Shown here in pieces: positions 15,879 through 24,025 of a stretch of 64,000 nt of DNA (positions are counted from its first letter, which is position 1; each line of letters starts with the position of its first letter). A program made the translations under genes and the position numbers. This DNA is from a virus, in IMG/VR virus record IMGVR_UViG_3300015265_000001, positions 62,001 to 126,000 of that record; one strand, written 5' to 3'. The notes under the pieces were generated by a model, which saw only the letters and a program-made list of their open reading frames with translations, was not told the DNA's origin and searched no databases.

Positions 15879-16520
15879 ATGAACAGTGCTGAGGCATTTA
15901 GTTACGCGGTCTCGGGTAGTTATACCGAGAATCAAATGCAGAAGTACGCCCAGTATGTGAATGACTCCACTCAGGCGTTTCAACAAGCGGGTGGATGGCT
16001 GGCACAACAGGCCACGAATGCACTGGAAGGGTTTAATAACTTCCTGACGTCTCGTGCATGGGAAATGGGTAAACGACTCCTGGGTAACTCGGACGGCGAT
16101 TACGTTGGTCGATTTGAAGTCGGTTATCTGGGTTCTGTCGCCGGTCTGCAAGGTGCACAAGGTTTCATGCGCGACTACATCATGGCGCATGCCGGTCTGC
16201 ATCAGGATTATCTGGATGAAAAGATCAGCGGTTACGATGGTAACTTCAGCCCACTGAACGTTGGTATCGCCGAGGAGAATATCTTCTGGCGTCGCGCAAT
16301 GAACGGTATGCTGCATATCGAAGCCAAAGATGACTTGTCTCGGTTGAAGCACTCTCACTACCTGGAAAGTTCAGGCGGTGGATTGTCCTTCCGTGAGCGA
16401 GTCGATGTTCAGAAAACCTGGGCGGCCATTGGTCTTCATCGGACGAAAGCTCTGTTCGATATCACCAGTGAAACCAACCAAGCGTTGAAGGGTGCTGAGA
16501 AGCCCTCAGACGCCGAATAA
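15879..16520 (+). CDS. Unknown protein
   Basis: This 213-residue protein starts at an ATG with AAGAGG upstream, 22 bases after the polymerase gene, and ends at a strong terminator, so it is likely co-transcribed with it. Residues 1-75 are helical and rich in Ala, Gln and aromatic residues (TQAFQQAGGWLAQQATNALE), giving an amphipathic look. The middle is Gly-rich. There is no signal peptide or recognised domain. A role beside the RNA polymerase is possible from context only. Confidence 0.65.
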   Translation: MNSAEAFSYAVSGSYTENQMQKYAQYVNDSTQAFQQAGGWLAQQATNALEGFNNFLTSRAWEMGKRLLGNSDGDYVGRFEVGYLGSVAGLQGAQGFMRDYIMAHAGLHQDYLDEKISGYDGNFSPLNVGIAEENIFWRRAMNGMLHIEAKDDLSRLKHSHYLESSGGGLSFRERVDVQKTWAAIGLHRTKALFDITSETNQALKGAEKPSDAE

Positions 16521-16534
16521 GACCGTTCGGATAG

Positions 16535-16574
16535 GCAAGGGAGGGTAACACCTCTCTTGCTTTATTTTTTTGGT
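16535..16574 (+). terminator. Terminator
   Basis: GCAAGGGAGG (16535-16544) pairs with CCTCTCTTGC (16551-16560), then TTTATTTTTTTGG. Just downstream, TTATAGA/TCTATAA arms (16611-16617 and 16625-16631) bracket the leader of the next gene and end next to its ribosome site. Confidence 0.8.
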
Positions 16575-16641
16575 AGACGCCATCTTACAGCGTTGTCTGT
16601 AAGTTTATTCTTATAGAGGGTCTTTCTATAAAGGAAACGGT

Positions 16642-17049
16642 ATGAGCAGCTATTGCGTAGGTACAATGTCCACTCGCTCAGGATGGGAGGTTAAATCCCC
16701 CCAGGAAGCGATGGCGCTGCATTTCATGTACTGGTTCACGTCCCGGCGTGACCAGGGTAAAGTGATCGGTCAAGTGCCCAGTTTTTATTTTCTCTGGGCA
16801 ACCCATGGTACGACGCCAGAAACCATGGTCGAACGGACGCAAAAAGAATTCGAAACCTACATGAAAGAACTGTTCCCACAAACCGAAGTGTTGGTGGAAA
16901 AACAGACTGTAGCAAACGAACTCAATAACTACCATCTATTGTTATCGGCACGCTCGGTAGTAGATGGTGTGGTTTATGATCTGTCTGAAGTAGTATTGGT
17001 AACAGGCAATCTCTATCAAGTATTGGATAAGGCGAGGCTAGGTAAATGA
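16642..17049 (+). CDS. Unknown small protein
   Basis: This 135-residue protein begins at an ATG after AAAGGAAAC. It is mixed alpha/beta with an aromatic-rich front (MALHFMYWFTSRRDQ) and a helix from residue 60 to 100. Its stop overlaps the next start (ATGA), indicating coupled translation. Codon use is unbiased. It may belong to the same loose set of small phage proteins as those at 5031-7218 and 32726-33540, but no motif proves it. Confidence 0.65.
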   Translation: MSSYCVGTMSTRSGWEVKSPQEAMALHFMYWFTSRRDQGKVIGQVPSFYFLWATHGTTPETMVERTQKEFETYMKELFPQTEVLVEKQTVANELNNYHLLLSARSVVDGVVYDLSEVVLVTGNLYQVLDKARLGK

Positions 17050-17846
17050 GTCAGATGACAAAGCAGGATCGCGATGACATTCTCAAGGAAGACTTTGCTT
17101 TCCTTGAAAACGTTAAAGTACAGGAAATCAACGGCAAGTTGATGATGAGCGACGGCGAACTTCCGTTCAACGTTCAGACTGTGCTTTACGAGAAGGACTT
17201 CGTGCGTGATTGGATGATGGCGTTTGCCCTCGGTAACGATCATGGCAAGAACTACTTCGGTTCCAAAGTCAACGATTGGATGGCCATCAGCGGCAACGGC
17301 ACTCGCGCAGTAATGGTGGTGGATGACGACCACAAGGCGGTATTGATCATTGCGCCGATGATCAGCCACAACCTGAGCGAACGTGAATACCGCATGCTGG
17401 AACAAGCCAGCCGGATGATTCACAGCCACAGTGCCGACACCATGAAGAAGAACGACCCGAACGCAAACCTGGGTCTGGCCAAGGCACTGACCAAGGCACT
17501 CGACGGCAAGAAACGTGTGACGCTCACCGAGATGATCGCTCCCGAGTTCTACGCCAAGTGGGGCGTTATCCCCGAAGTCGAAAAGCAGGTTGTCTACATC
17601 AAAGACACCCTGAACAACAACAAGCGTCCGATCGAAGAGATCAACGCTATCCGCCCTATCCTCTATGCAAACTATCGCAAAGAGCCAGTTACTGCCGAAC
17701 AAGTCGCTCAGGTCAACCGCCTGATGACCGGCAATATGGAATTCCAGTTCAACGAGGAATCCATCAAGGGCGTTAAGCTGGGTACCAAGCAAGGTCCTGG
17801 TGGGGTAGAAGAAAAAGAAGCTCCAGTCGATCCATTGGAGTGCTAA
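17046..17846 (+). CDS. Unknown protein
   Basis: This 266-residue protein overlaps the previous gene by four bases. It is acidic, soluble and strongly C-biased in codon use, so probably abundant. A core strand-helix region, RAVMVVDDDHKAVLIIAP, lies near residues 95-112. A helical second half follows, ending in a disordered acidic tail, GPGGVEEKEAPVDPLEC. It shares no recognisable motif with known enzymes. It precedes the Mre11-like gene by 21 bases and is probably in the same transcript. Confidence 0.65.
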   Translation: MSQMTKQDRDDILKEDFAFLENVKVQEINGKLMMSDGELPFNVQTVLYEKDFVRDWMMAFALGNDHGKNYFGSKVNDWMAISGNGTRAVMVVDDDHKAVLIIAPMISHNLSEREYRMLEQASRMIHSHSADTMKKNDPNANLGLAKALTKALDGKKRVTLTEMIAPEFYAKWGVIPEVEKQVVYIKDTLNNNKRPIEEINAIRPILYANYRKEPVTAEQVAQVNRLMTGNMEFQFNEESIKGVKLGTKQGPGGVEEKEAPVDPLEC

Positions 17847-17867
17847 TTATCATTAGGGGATTTATCT

Positions 17868-18989
17868 GTGCGTTTTCTATGGAGCTCTGATCACCACACG
17901 TTGCACCCAGTGACACCTACACCCCATATTCTCTCTAACCTGACCCGCTTCCTGATGAAGGAAAACGATCTGGCTAAAGTGGATATGGTGCTGTTTGGCG
18001 GCGACTTCTTTGAGCGTATGGTTGAGTCCCCTAACGAAGACATGTTTAAAGTCAAGGACTGGGGTCGCGATTTCCTGCACTCAGCTCATGACGCTAACGA
18101 GGACCTGATTGCCATCTGGCTTGCAGGTACTGAGTCTCACGATAACAAGCAACCGCGTCACTTTGTAAACCTCGCACCACGGGGCATGGATGTACGTTAT
18201 ATCGACACGTTGTCGATTGAGGTGTTTCACCAGTTAGACGATCTGTCCATTATGTTTGTTCCAGACAACATGGGCAAGATGACGCCGGATGAGATCTGGG
18301 AGCGTGCCCTCCAGGTCTTAAAGGCTAACGGCATGGATAAGGTTGACCTCATTGCCTTTCACGGCGGGTTTACCTTCCAGCTGCATGCTGCTGCTCAAAA
18401 GCACGCTCACCTGCTGGAGCGATGGGAAACCATTGTGACCTACGGGATCTTTGCTGGCCATATCCACAAGCCAGTGCAGAAGGGCAAGTTGTATACCTCG
18501 GGTTCGTTCGATCGTGACAAGCACGGTGAAGAACATCCCAAGGGTGGTTATGTGGTGGATCTGGATAAGAAGAAGAACATCTTTGCTCCCGTCTTTTGGG
18601 AAAACAAGAATGCGCTTCCTTATCTTACCATGACCGTAACGGCGGAGATTACGCCAGAGCAGTTGATCAAAGAAATACACACATTTATTGCAGCACGTAA
18701 ACTTCCACCCTTTTCTCAGATCAGGGTTAAAGGTGCACTTGCTGAGGTCGCTAACCCGATCGTCGAAGTCATGAAAAAAGACTACCCCATGATTGGCTTT
18801 AAGACTGAGAACGAAGTCGAGAAAGGCGTCACTGTTGACGAGACTTTGTTTGACGCTAAACGCTATGAAGGGGTTTCATTAATTAAAGATAACTTAAACG
18901 ATTCTCTACTACCAGAAATCAGCGAGCGGTTGGACCAGCTGGGTATCTCGATAGAAGAAGCGTTTGAGGTGCTGGAGGAGTTCAAATGA
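17868..18989 (+). CDS. Mre11/SbcD-like metallophosphoesterase (nuclease)
   Basis: The 373-residue protein shows calcineurin-type phosphoesterase motifs in order: SSDHH near residue 6 (family DxH), GGDFFER near 43 (GDxxD/E), GTESHD near 87 (family GNHD/E), AFHGG near 163 and GHIH near 196. A C-terminal region (about 250-373) would be the capping and partner-binding part. SbcD/Mre11 enzymes process DNA ends and usually work with an SbcC/Rad50 ATPase, not seen in this window. The GNHD loop is altered to GTESHD, losing the usual Asn, which may lower or change activity. The start is a GTG with AGGGGA upstream. The role is likely in replication or recombination. Confidence 0.8.
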   Translation: MRFLWSSDHHTLHPVTPTPHILSNLTRFLMKENDLAKVDMVLFGGDFFERMVESPNEDMFKVKDWGRDFLHSAHDANEDLIAIWLAGTESHDNKQPRHFVNLAPRGMDVRYIDTLSIEVFHQLDDLSIMFVPDNMGKMTPDEIWERALQVLKANGMDKVDLIAFHGGFTFQLHAAAQKHAHLLERWETIVTYGIFAGHIHKPVQKGKLYTSGSFDRDKHGEEHPKGGYVVDLDKKKNIFAPVFWENKNALPYLTMTVTAEITPEQLIKEIHTFIAARKLPPFSQIRVKGALAEVANPIVEVMKKDYPMIGFKTENEVEKGVTVDETLFDAKRYEGVSLIKDNLNDSLLPEISERLDQLGISIEEAFEVLEEFK

Positions 18990-19780
18990 GAGCACTGGGT
19001 GCATTAGGCATGTCGGTGGGGACTTCACTGGCATTAGAACTCGGCGGGGACGCTATCCGTTCTGCGGATACCCTGCTGTTCAATCTCAGAACGTTGATCC
19101 GTAACGCTCACGCGGCTTACGAGAAAGATGATGAAGGGGCCAATGACGCTAAGGTCTTGGCCAAAGATGTTGAGGAAGATCTGCTTAAGTTAGGTCACTA
19201 CTTGGAGCAGTTGCGTAAAGGCAAACCGATCCAGATGGTGGTTTACTACCCGTCTTATCGCGGTCTGAAAAGCAAGTACAAACATGCTGACCTAACCGAC
19301 TTCCTCGACAACGGCACCGAGAAACAAAAGAAGTTTGCCAGGCTTACTAAGGACGTTGCAGAAGCCTTAATAAGCAAGCACAAAAAGATTCTGGTCGAAA
19401 CCGATGTGGGAATGCCTGATTTTAAGGGGAACGGCATTGTTATGACGCACCATGTGGTGGACCTGGCAGAGGCTCAGGGCTACGGTCGTCTCTTCCTCTT
19501 GGAATCCTACACCGGAGTGTTAAAACCTTTCACAGCCTGGTACACCAAGCTGACCGGTGGGGAAGAACTGCATTACATGCCGTTTAATCGTCTCACTATC
19601 CAGATCTTTGGTGATCGCTCCACTAACTTCAAGTCGTCTACTAAGGCGATCAAAGATCTTGTGAAGAAGATTGCCTTGGATAACAACTGGACTTCAGCCA
19701 CGTCAATGAGCCGTGTAAGGAACAGCATTAACAATCTGGATAACCCAGTCGACAAAGCTGGCTTGCTGATGATGATTTAA
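18986..19780 (+). CDS. Unknown protein linked to Mre11-like gene
   Basis: This 264-residue protein overlaps the phosphoesterase gene by four bases (ATGA), implying coupled expression. After a Gly/Leu-rich start it is helical and Lys-rich, for example FLDNGTEKQKKFARLTKDVAEAL, with a mixed region KILVETDVGMPDFKGNG. It lacks Walker motifs, so it is not a Rad50/SbcC ATPase, though it could be a partner protein. No family is recognised. Confidence 0.65.
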   Translation: MRALGALGMSVGTSLALELGGDAIRSADTLLFNLRTLIRNAHAAYEKDDEGANDAKVLAKDVEEDLLKLGHYLEQLRKGKPIQMVVYYPSYRGLKSKYKHADLTDFLDNGTEKQKKFARLTKDVAEALISKHKKILVETDVGMPDFKGNGIVMTHHVVDLAEAQGYGRLFLLESYTGVLKPFTAWYTKLTGGEELHYMPFNRLTIQIFGDRSTNFKSSTKAIKDLVKKIALDNNWTSATSMSRVRNSINNLDNPVDKAGLLMMI

Positions 19781-19789
19781 GGATTGCGT

Positions 19790-20032
19790 ATGCGCGATGA
19801 ATTGGAAAAAGTTATCCGTGATTTGACAGCCGAGGTGGACAACCGTATCAGCAGCGCACAATGCCACGATGTTGATACGGCTCCTCTGGAAACGTCGTTG
19901 AAGATGCTGCACCTTATCCCGGAATTGTTCGAAAAGATCAAACACGGCGAACCTGGACATGAGGCCTGGCTGAAGGAAGCAATCAAGTGTCACTTCCTCG
20001 GCCAGCCTATGCCCGAATACGTCGCTCGTTAG
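19790..20032 (+). CDS. Small helical protein
   Basis: This 80-residue acidic, almost wholly helical protein starts at the ATG at 19790 with AAGGAT upstream; an in-frame TTG at 19784 is less likely. It lies nine bases after the previous stop and closes this group. It has a His/Cys pair near residues 25-27 but no metal motif. Function is unknown. Confidence 0.6.
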   Translation: MRDELEKVIRDLTAEVDNRISSAQCHDVDTAPLETSLKMLHLIPELFEKIKHGEPGHEAWLKEAIKCHFLGQPMPEYVAR

Positions 20033-20114
20033 CACCGTTTTAAATACCACTGCGCGTCCATCCTTATAGGCGCAAACCACCAAATTCTCTGTTTGAACAA
20101 GAAGGAAGATTGTT

Positions 20115-20834
20115 ATGCAACCACAACGTAACGGTGCACCCAGCGGCCAGAAGCGCAAGAAGACGTTTCTGAACGATTACCGTCAGGCACACCCTGCAAC
20201 GGACGCCCCGATCAATGGTGGCAAATACCCTGCTCAACTGATGTTCGAGCAAAAGATCACCGGCCAGATCGTGCTGAAGATCAACGACGGTGTGTTCTCC
20301 GAAGGCAAGTCGACTCACAAAGAAGTCGAACTCGATGCGTACGACCGCGGTCAGCTGTTCGAAGCGCTGAAAGAAGCCGCCGACCTGACCGGCAGCCCGA
20401 ACTTCAAACAAGCCAAGGTTACCCCGGCTCGTCACCAGTTCGTGTTCCAGGGCGGTTCGGGTCGCATGTCCGATAAACCGGTCGTGCAATGCAACTTCGT
20501 GATCACCCGCGAAGATAACGGCGAGATCACTCTGGGTTACACCAAGGGTGACTACAAGGCGGTTATCCGCTTCAAGGGTCCTCGCAGCATGACTGTGATG
20601 ATGCGCAACGCCGCTGGCGAAGTGCACGAAGACAAAGGCGTGATGTCCCGTTGGGCTGTGCGTCACTGGGTCAGCTTCATGAAGCCGGTTCTGGAACGTA
20701 TGGAACTCGAAGGCTGGGAACCACCGAAGCCACGTGGTGATGCCAACAACGGCGGTGGCGGTGGCGGTCGTAACAACGACTACAGCAGCAACGATTCGAG
20801 CAGCAGCACCGATTCTTTCGATGACGACTTCTAA
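20115..20834 (+). CDS. Single-stranded-DNA-binding-like protein
   Basis: This 239-residue protein has a basic, Gln/Pro-rich N-terminus, a beta-rich core (about 45-160) and a helical segment. It then has a disordered Gly/Asn/Ser linker (from about 205) ending in the acidic tip DSFDDDF. A flexible linker with a final acidic-Phe tip is the hallmark of SSB proteins, where the tip recruits replication partners. The codons are strongly biased, fitting a protein needed in quantity. The OB fold itself cannot be confirmed by eye. By position before the gp68-like gene it could instead match phiKZ gp67, which I recall as a nuclear-import factor (Imp4). Confidence 0.55.
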   Translation: MQPQRNGAPSGQKRKKTFLNDYRQAHPATDAPINGGKYPAQLMFEQKITGQIVLKINDGVFSEGKSTHKEVELDAYDRGQLFEALKEAADLTGSPNFKQAKVTPARHQFVFQGGSGRMSDKPVVQCNFVITREDNGEITLGYTKGDYKAVIRFKGPRSMTVMMRNAAGEVHEDKGVMSRWAVRHWVSFMKPVLERMELEGWEPPKPRGDANNGGGGGGRNNDYSSNDSSSSTDSFDDDF

Positions 20835-20851
20835 TCGTCCAAATGCGAATA

Positions 20852-20876
20852 AGAGCGGAGGGTAATCCTCTGCTCT
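20852..20876 (+). terminator. Hairpin after the SSB-like gene
   Basis: AGAGC-GGAGG pairs with TCCTC-T-GCTCT (20852-20876). No T run follows; instead CCCTATAGCTG, a variant of the post-hairpin element, appears. It may pause or process RNA rather than terminate. Confidence 0.5.
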
Positions 20877-20925
20877 GCCTAACCCTATAGCTGATAACCG
20901 ATTTTTGAGAATACTCGCTATGGGT

Positions 20926-20949
20926 AAAAAGATTTAAAACCTACATTAT
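20926..20949 (+). promoter_or_regulatory. Early-promoter-like motif
   Basis: The element from 20926 reads AAAAAGATTTAAAACCTACA then TTAT. It differs from the PhuZ element at only a few of 24 positions and lies 38 bases before the start codon at 20988. Confidence 0.65.
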
Positions 20950-20987
20950 CCCCTTGTAGACAATAAAACTGTTTGGAGTTAAGTAAC

Positions 20988-22547
20988 ATGCTTGAGTTAG
21001 CGATTCGCCGAACCTCCAGCAAAAAGTTTGAAGGGATCCTGATCACATTCAATAATCAAACTATCAAATTCAACGGCGATGCGGCCATCAAACTGGAACG
21101 CACGATCAAGGATCGTAGCGAGGCCACCTACAACCTGTTCGATTGCTTCAATGACTACATTGAAGGCACCATGGATCACGATCAGCAGAAACATCTGTTC
21201 GATCTGTACAACCGCGCGTACGTCATTGTTGAGAGTGGTAAGTTCCAGGATTACAACGAAGACCTGGCTCAACTGAAACCCATCACCGATGAGATCATCG
21301 AGTTCATCAATCCGCCGAAGTACTGTTCGTTTATTCATTACTCGAAATACATGCAGATCCCACGGGACCTGAGTGAAGCGGCGAGTAAGGGTGACTATCC
21401 GAAAGAGACCACCATCACCGATCAAGACTATGTTGAAATGGTCAAGATGGCATTCGTGGTTCGTACAGTATTCCCGATCATCTTCGGCCTGCAATCGCGA
21501 TTCGAAGTAGCGATGGGTAGTGGTGGTTTCAGTGATCTGGCCTGCGGTAACCTGATCAAGGATAATCCGTGGATCACCCAAATGCCTGGCTGGCACAAGT
21601 TGACCACGTATGTCAGGTTTGCATTTGACAAGCGCGGTATCCCAACTCAGCCAGACAGCGTGACCAGTGTTGAGAACTTTGTTGACAAAGTACTTTTTAA
21701 CACGATCTTCAATCGTTTATGCTGTGCCGCTATTCCTGAAACAGAAGAAGGCAAGAACATCGCCACTGCCATTAACGCCTCGGTTAAGCAACACGAGTCG
21801 CTGGGCGGTAACTTCATGCAACGGGATTACCCAAGTGAGTCGGATGACGACAAACGCTCGATGCTGGATAAACACCAGATCAGCGAAGAAGTTCGTTCCA
21901 CCGACGACACAGTAGCGGCCGAGTTCTTCAGCTTTACCCTGTTCGACGAAGAAGACAATCCTCGTTACAAGGATCGCTTCAAGTACACCTGTGCGGCATT
22001 GGGTGTGCAGAACGTTGAGCTGGTGGAAAAGATCTACGACAACCTGTCGCCTCATTGGGACTTCGAGTTGGAAGATCATATCCTCAAGCTGCTGCAATTG
22101 GTGTTTGCATTCGAAACGTCTCCATTCACCTTTGAAGCGGCAGGCTACGATCAACTGATGGCGGCGATCTGTATTGCACAGGTACGTCTGCATGAGCAAG
22201 GTTTCAAGTACTTGCCGTCGGTGATTGGTGCGATCAAGGATCCTAACGGTGAACTGTCGCTACCAGATGGTTTGAACCTGAGCGAGGACGATCGTCAGTA
22301 TCTGTCTTCTATCTGTGAGATTCAAACCCGTAACAACGAAGGTCGCTCGTTTAACGAAGCGATTGTCGCGGCCCAGTCCTTCCTGGATAAGTTTGGCCGT
22401 GGCATCTGGCAATCCAATTTGGAATATGGGGTATTGGATACGCCGGAGACTTATGCATTGGTGCGCCCAGGCAAACTCTTTGCTCTGGAAATCAGTGTAG
22501 AAGTCAAGAACGAATTCATGGCGTTGAACCGTAAAGTAAACGCCTAA
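20988..22547 (+). CDS. Candidate fifth subunit of non-virion RNA polymerase (gp68-like)
   Basis: This 519-residue acidic soluble protein starts at an ATG after GGAGTTAAG. It has no nucleotide-binding or catalytic motif. The identification rests on order and size: phiKZ gp68, the extra non-virion polymerase subunit needed for promoter recognition, is about this long and lies a few genes before the beta C-terminal piece, exactly as here. An early-type promoter upstream agrees with the early synthesis such a subunit needs. A direct sequence comparison was not possible, so this remains synteny-based. Confidence 0.55.
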   Translation: MLELAIRRTSSKKFEGILITFNNQTIKFNGDAAIKLERTIKDRSEATYNLFDCFNDYIEGTMDHDQQKHLFDLYNRAYVIVESGKFQDYNEDLAQLKPITDEIIEFINPPKYCSFIHYSKYMQIPRDLSEAASKGDYPKETTITDQDYVEMVKMAFVVRTVFPIIFGLQSRFEVAMGSGGFSDLACGNLIKDNPWITQMPGWHKLTTYVRFAFDKRGIPTQPDSVTSVENFVDKVLFNTIFNRLCCAAIPETEEGKNIATAINASVKQHESLGGNFMQRDYPSESDDDKRSMLDKHQISEEVRSTDDTVAAEFFSFTLFDEEDNPRYKDRFKYTCAALGVQNVELVEKIYDNLSPHWDFELEDHILKLLQLVFAFETSPFTFEAAGYDQLMAAICIAQVRLHEQGFKYLPSVIGAIKDPNGELSLPDGLNLSEDDRQYLSSICEIQTRNNEGRSFNEAIVAAQSFLDKFGRGIWQSNLEYGVLDTPETYALVRPGKLFALEISVEVKNEFMALNRKVNA

Positions 22548-22582
22548 TTAAACAGAGCAAGCTATCTTCGAGGTTAAGCAAC

Positions 22583-24016
22583 ATGGCAGAAATTACGCTG
22601 GTTAAAGCAGTCTTCGGTATGGGTAACGTCAACCAAGACCACGTTCATCGTCACAACATCTTGGACATGAACACGATGAACATCGACACCATCAAGATGG
22701 AGCAGCATCAAGGTGGCGTTACTCCAAACACCCTGAACACGATCGCTGCCCAGTCTGGCGGTCTGACTACTCGTCCATCAGGGTACGTCAATATCGAGGA
22801 TAGCTGGAACGTCCGTCGTGGTCTCGGCATGTGCAACTTCCTCATCACCAATAACTCGGTTGAAACAGCCGAACTGTCGGTACTGGGTTATCTGACTGGC
22901 GGCGGTGCCAGTCATGAAGGTATCGAGCCTCAGACCATGTTCGTGCCGGTGCGTTGCTGGGACACGCGCACCACGCAGAAGTTCGACAACATGGGCTTGC
23001 CGATGGCGTCGACAGTGATCACCGGCTCCCACCAGTTCCTGATGGGTGACCCAACTGGCCGTGATGAACTGAAATCGGTTCGTCCGCTCGACATGGCTCA
23101 AGAAGTATTGGGTTACATGGCCAGTTCTGCTGATGGCATGAACGACGGGTTCGACGGCATCCTCGCAGCAGACCTGCGTCAGAACGTTGTGATGTCGAAG
23201 ACCGACAACCTCAACCCAACGCACCACGCTCGTGAGCTTCTGCGCATCGCGGCAGCCACTACCACTGAAGGTCAGTACACCGGTATCGCGAACGCGATTG
23301 GTGACGCCATGGTCGGTCCTGGTATCGGTGAATCGCCGTTGACCAGCAACGAGTTCTTCAAGACCATGATGTCGTACAACGGCAGCTTCTCCATGGCGAA
23401 CTTCATGGGCTGGAGCGTGGCTGAGATCAACTCGGTCTTCACCAACCTGCCGGATGTAATGAACATCACGTTGTTGAACCCAGCGGCCACCACAGCGGTA
23501 GACAACACCCTGATCTCCCAGGAATACGGCCGGGCTAACAGCTACGAAACGATCGCGGAAGAATTGGCGTATCTGACCGTGCACATGCTCATCCGTTGCG
23601 GTCTGACTCACCTGGTGTTCAGTGCCACTAACAACCCACACCACTTCAGCGGCCTGGCCGGTTCTGATTCCGGTGTTGAAGTTGTGACGGGTACTTTCGG
23701 TTCGGTACTGGATCATGACGATCATGCTATCAACCGGGTAGAACGCTTCAAGGAAATGCTACGGGGGCTGTTCTTCAGCAAGTACTCGACTCAGTTCGTG
23801 CACACCGCTACTCTGCTGAGTGTTCAGGTTAGTTCCCACCTGTTCGGTGAAACCAGCGTTACCGTGTTCTTCAACGGTGAGCAGGACAAACAACAGACGT
23901 ACGTCAATGCTACGTATGCCATCAACCGGACAAGCACCAACATCACGAACAGCGTGGATGGCCTGGCTGAAGCCCAGAACTTCATGCAGAACATCACCGA
24001 CTACTTTACGAAATAA
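22583..24016 (+). CDS. Candidate phage-nucleus import factor (gp69/Imp1/PicA position)
   Basis: This 477-residue protein has mixed alpha/beta content and is rich in Asn, Thr, Met and Gly, without signal peptide or membrane segments. In phiKZ the gene between gp68 and the next pair before the beta piece is gp69, which I recall as the key nuclear protein-import factor (Imp1/PicA); this gene occupies the same place. The 14-base element GCAAGCTATCTTCG just upstream is also found before the shell gene (GCAAACTATCTTCG), suggesting shared regulation. A structural-protein alternative cannot be excluded. No catalytic motif is visible. Confidence 0.4.
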   Translation: MAEITLVKAVFGMGNVNQDHVHRHNILDMNTMNIDTIKMEQHQGGVTPNTLNTIAAQSGGLTTRPSGYVNIEDSWNVRRGLGMCNFLITNNSVETAELSVLGYLTGGGASHEGIEPQTMFVPVRCWDTRTTQKFDNMGLPMASTVITGSHQFLMGDPTGRDELKSVRPLDMAQEVLGYMASSADGMNDGFDGILAADLRQNVVMSKTDNLNPTHHARELLRIAAATTTEGQYTGIANAIGDAMVGPGIGESPLTSNEFFKTMMSYNGSFSMANFMGWSVAEINSVFTNLPDVMNITLLNPAATTAVDNTLISQEYGRANSYETIAEELAYLTVHMLIRCGLTHLVFSATNNPHHFSGLAGSDSGVEVVTGTFGSVLDHDDHAINRVERFKEMLRGLFFSKYSTQFVHTATLLSVQVSSHLFGETSVTVFFNGEQDKQQTYVNATYAINRTSTNITNSVDGLAEAQNFMQNITDYFTK

Positions 24017-24025
24017 GGATCCGTC

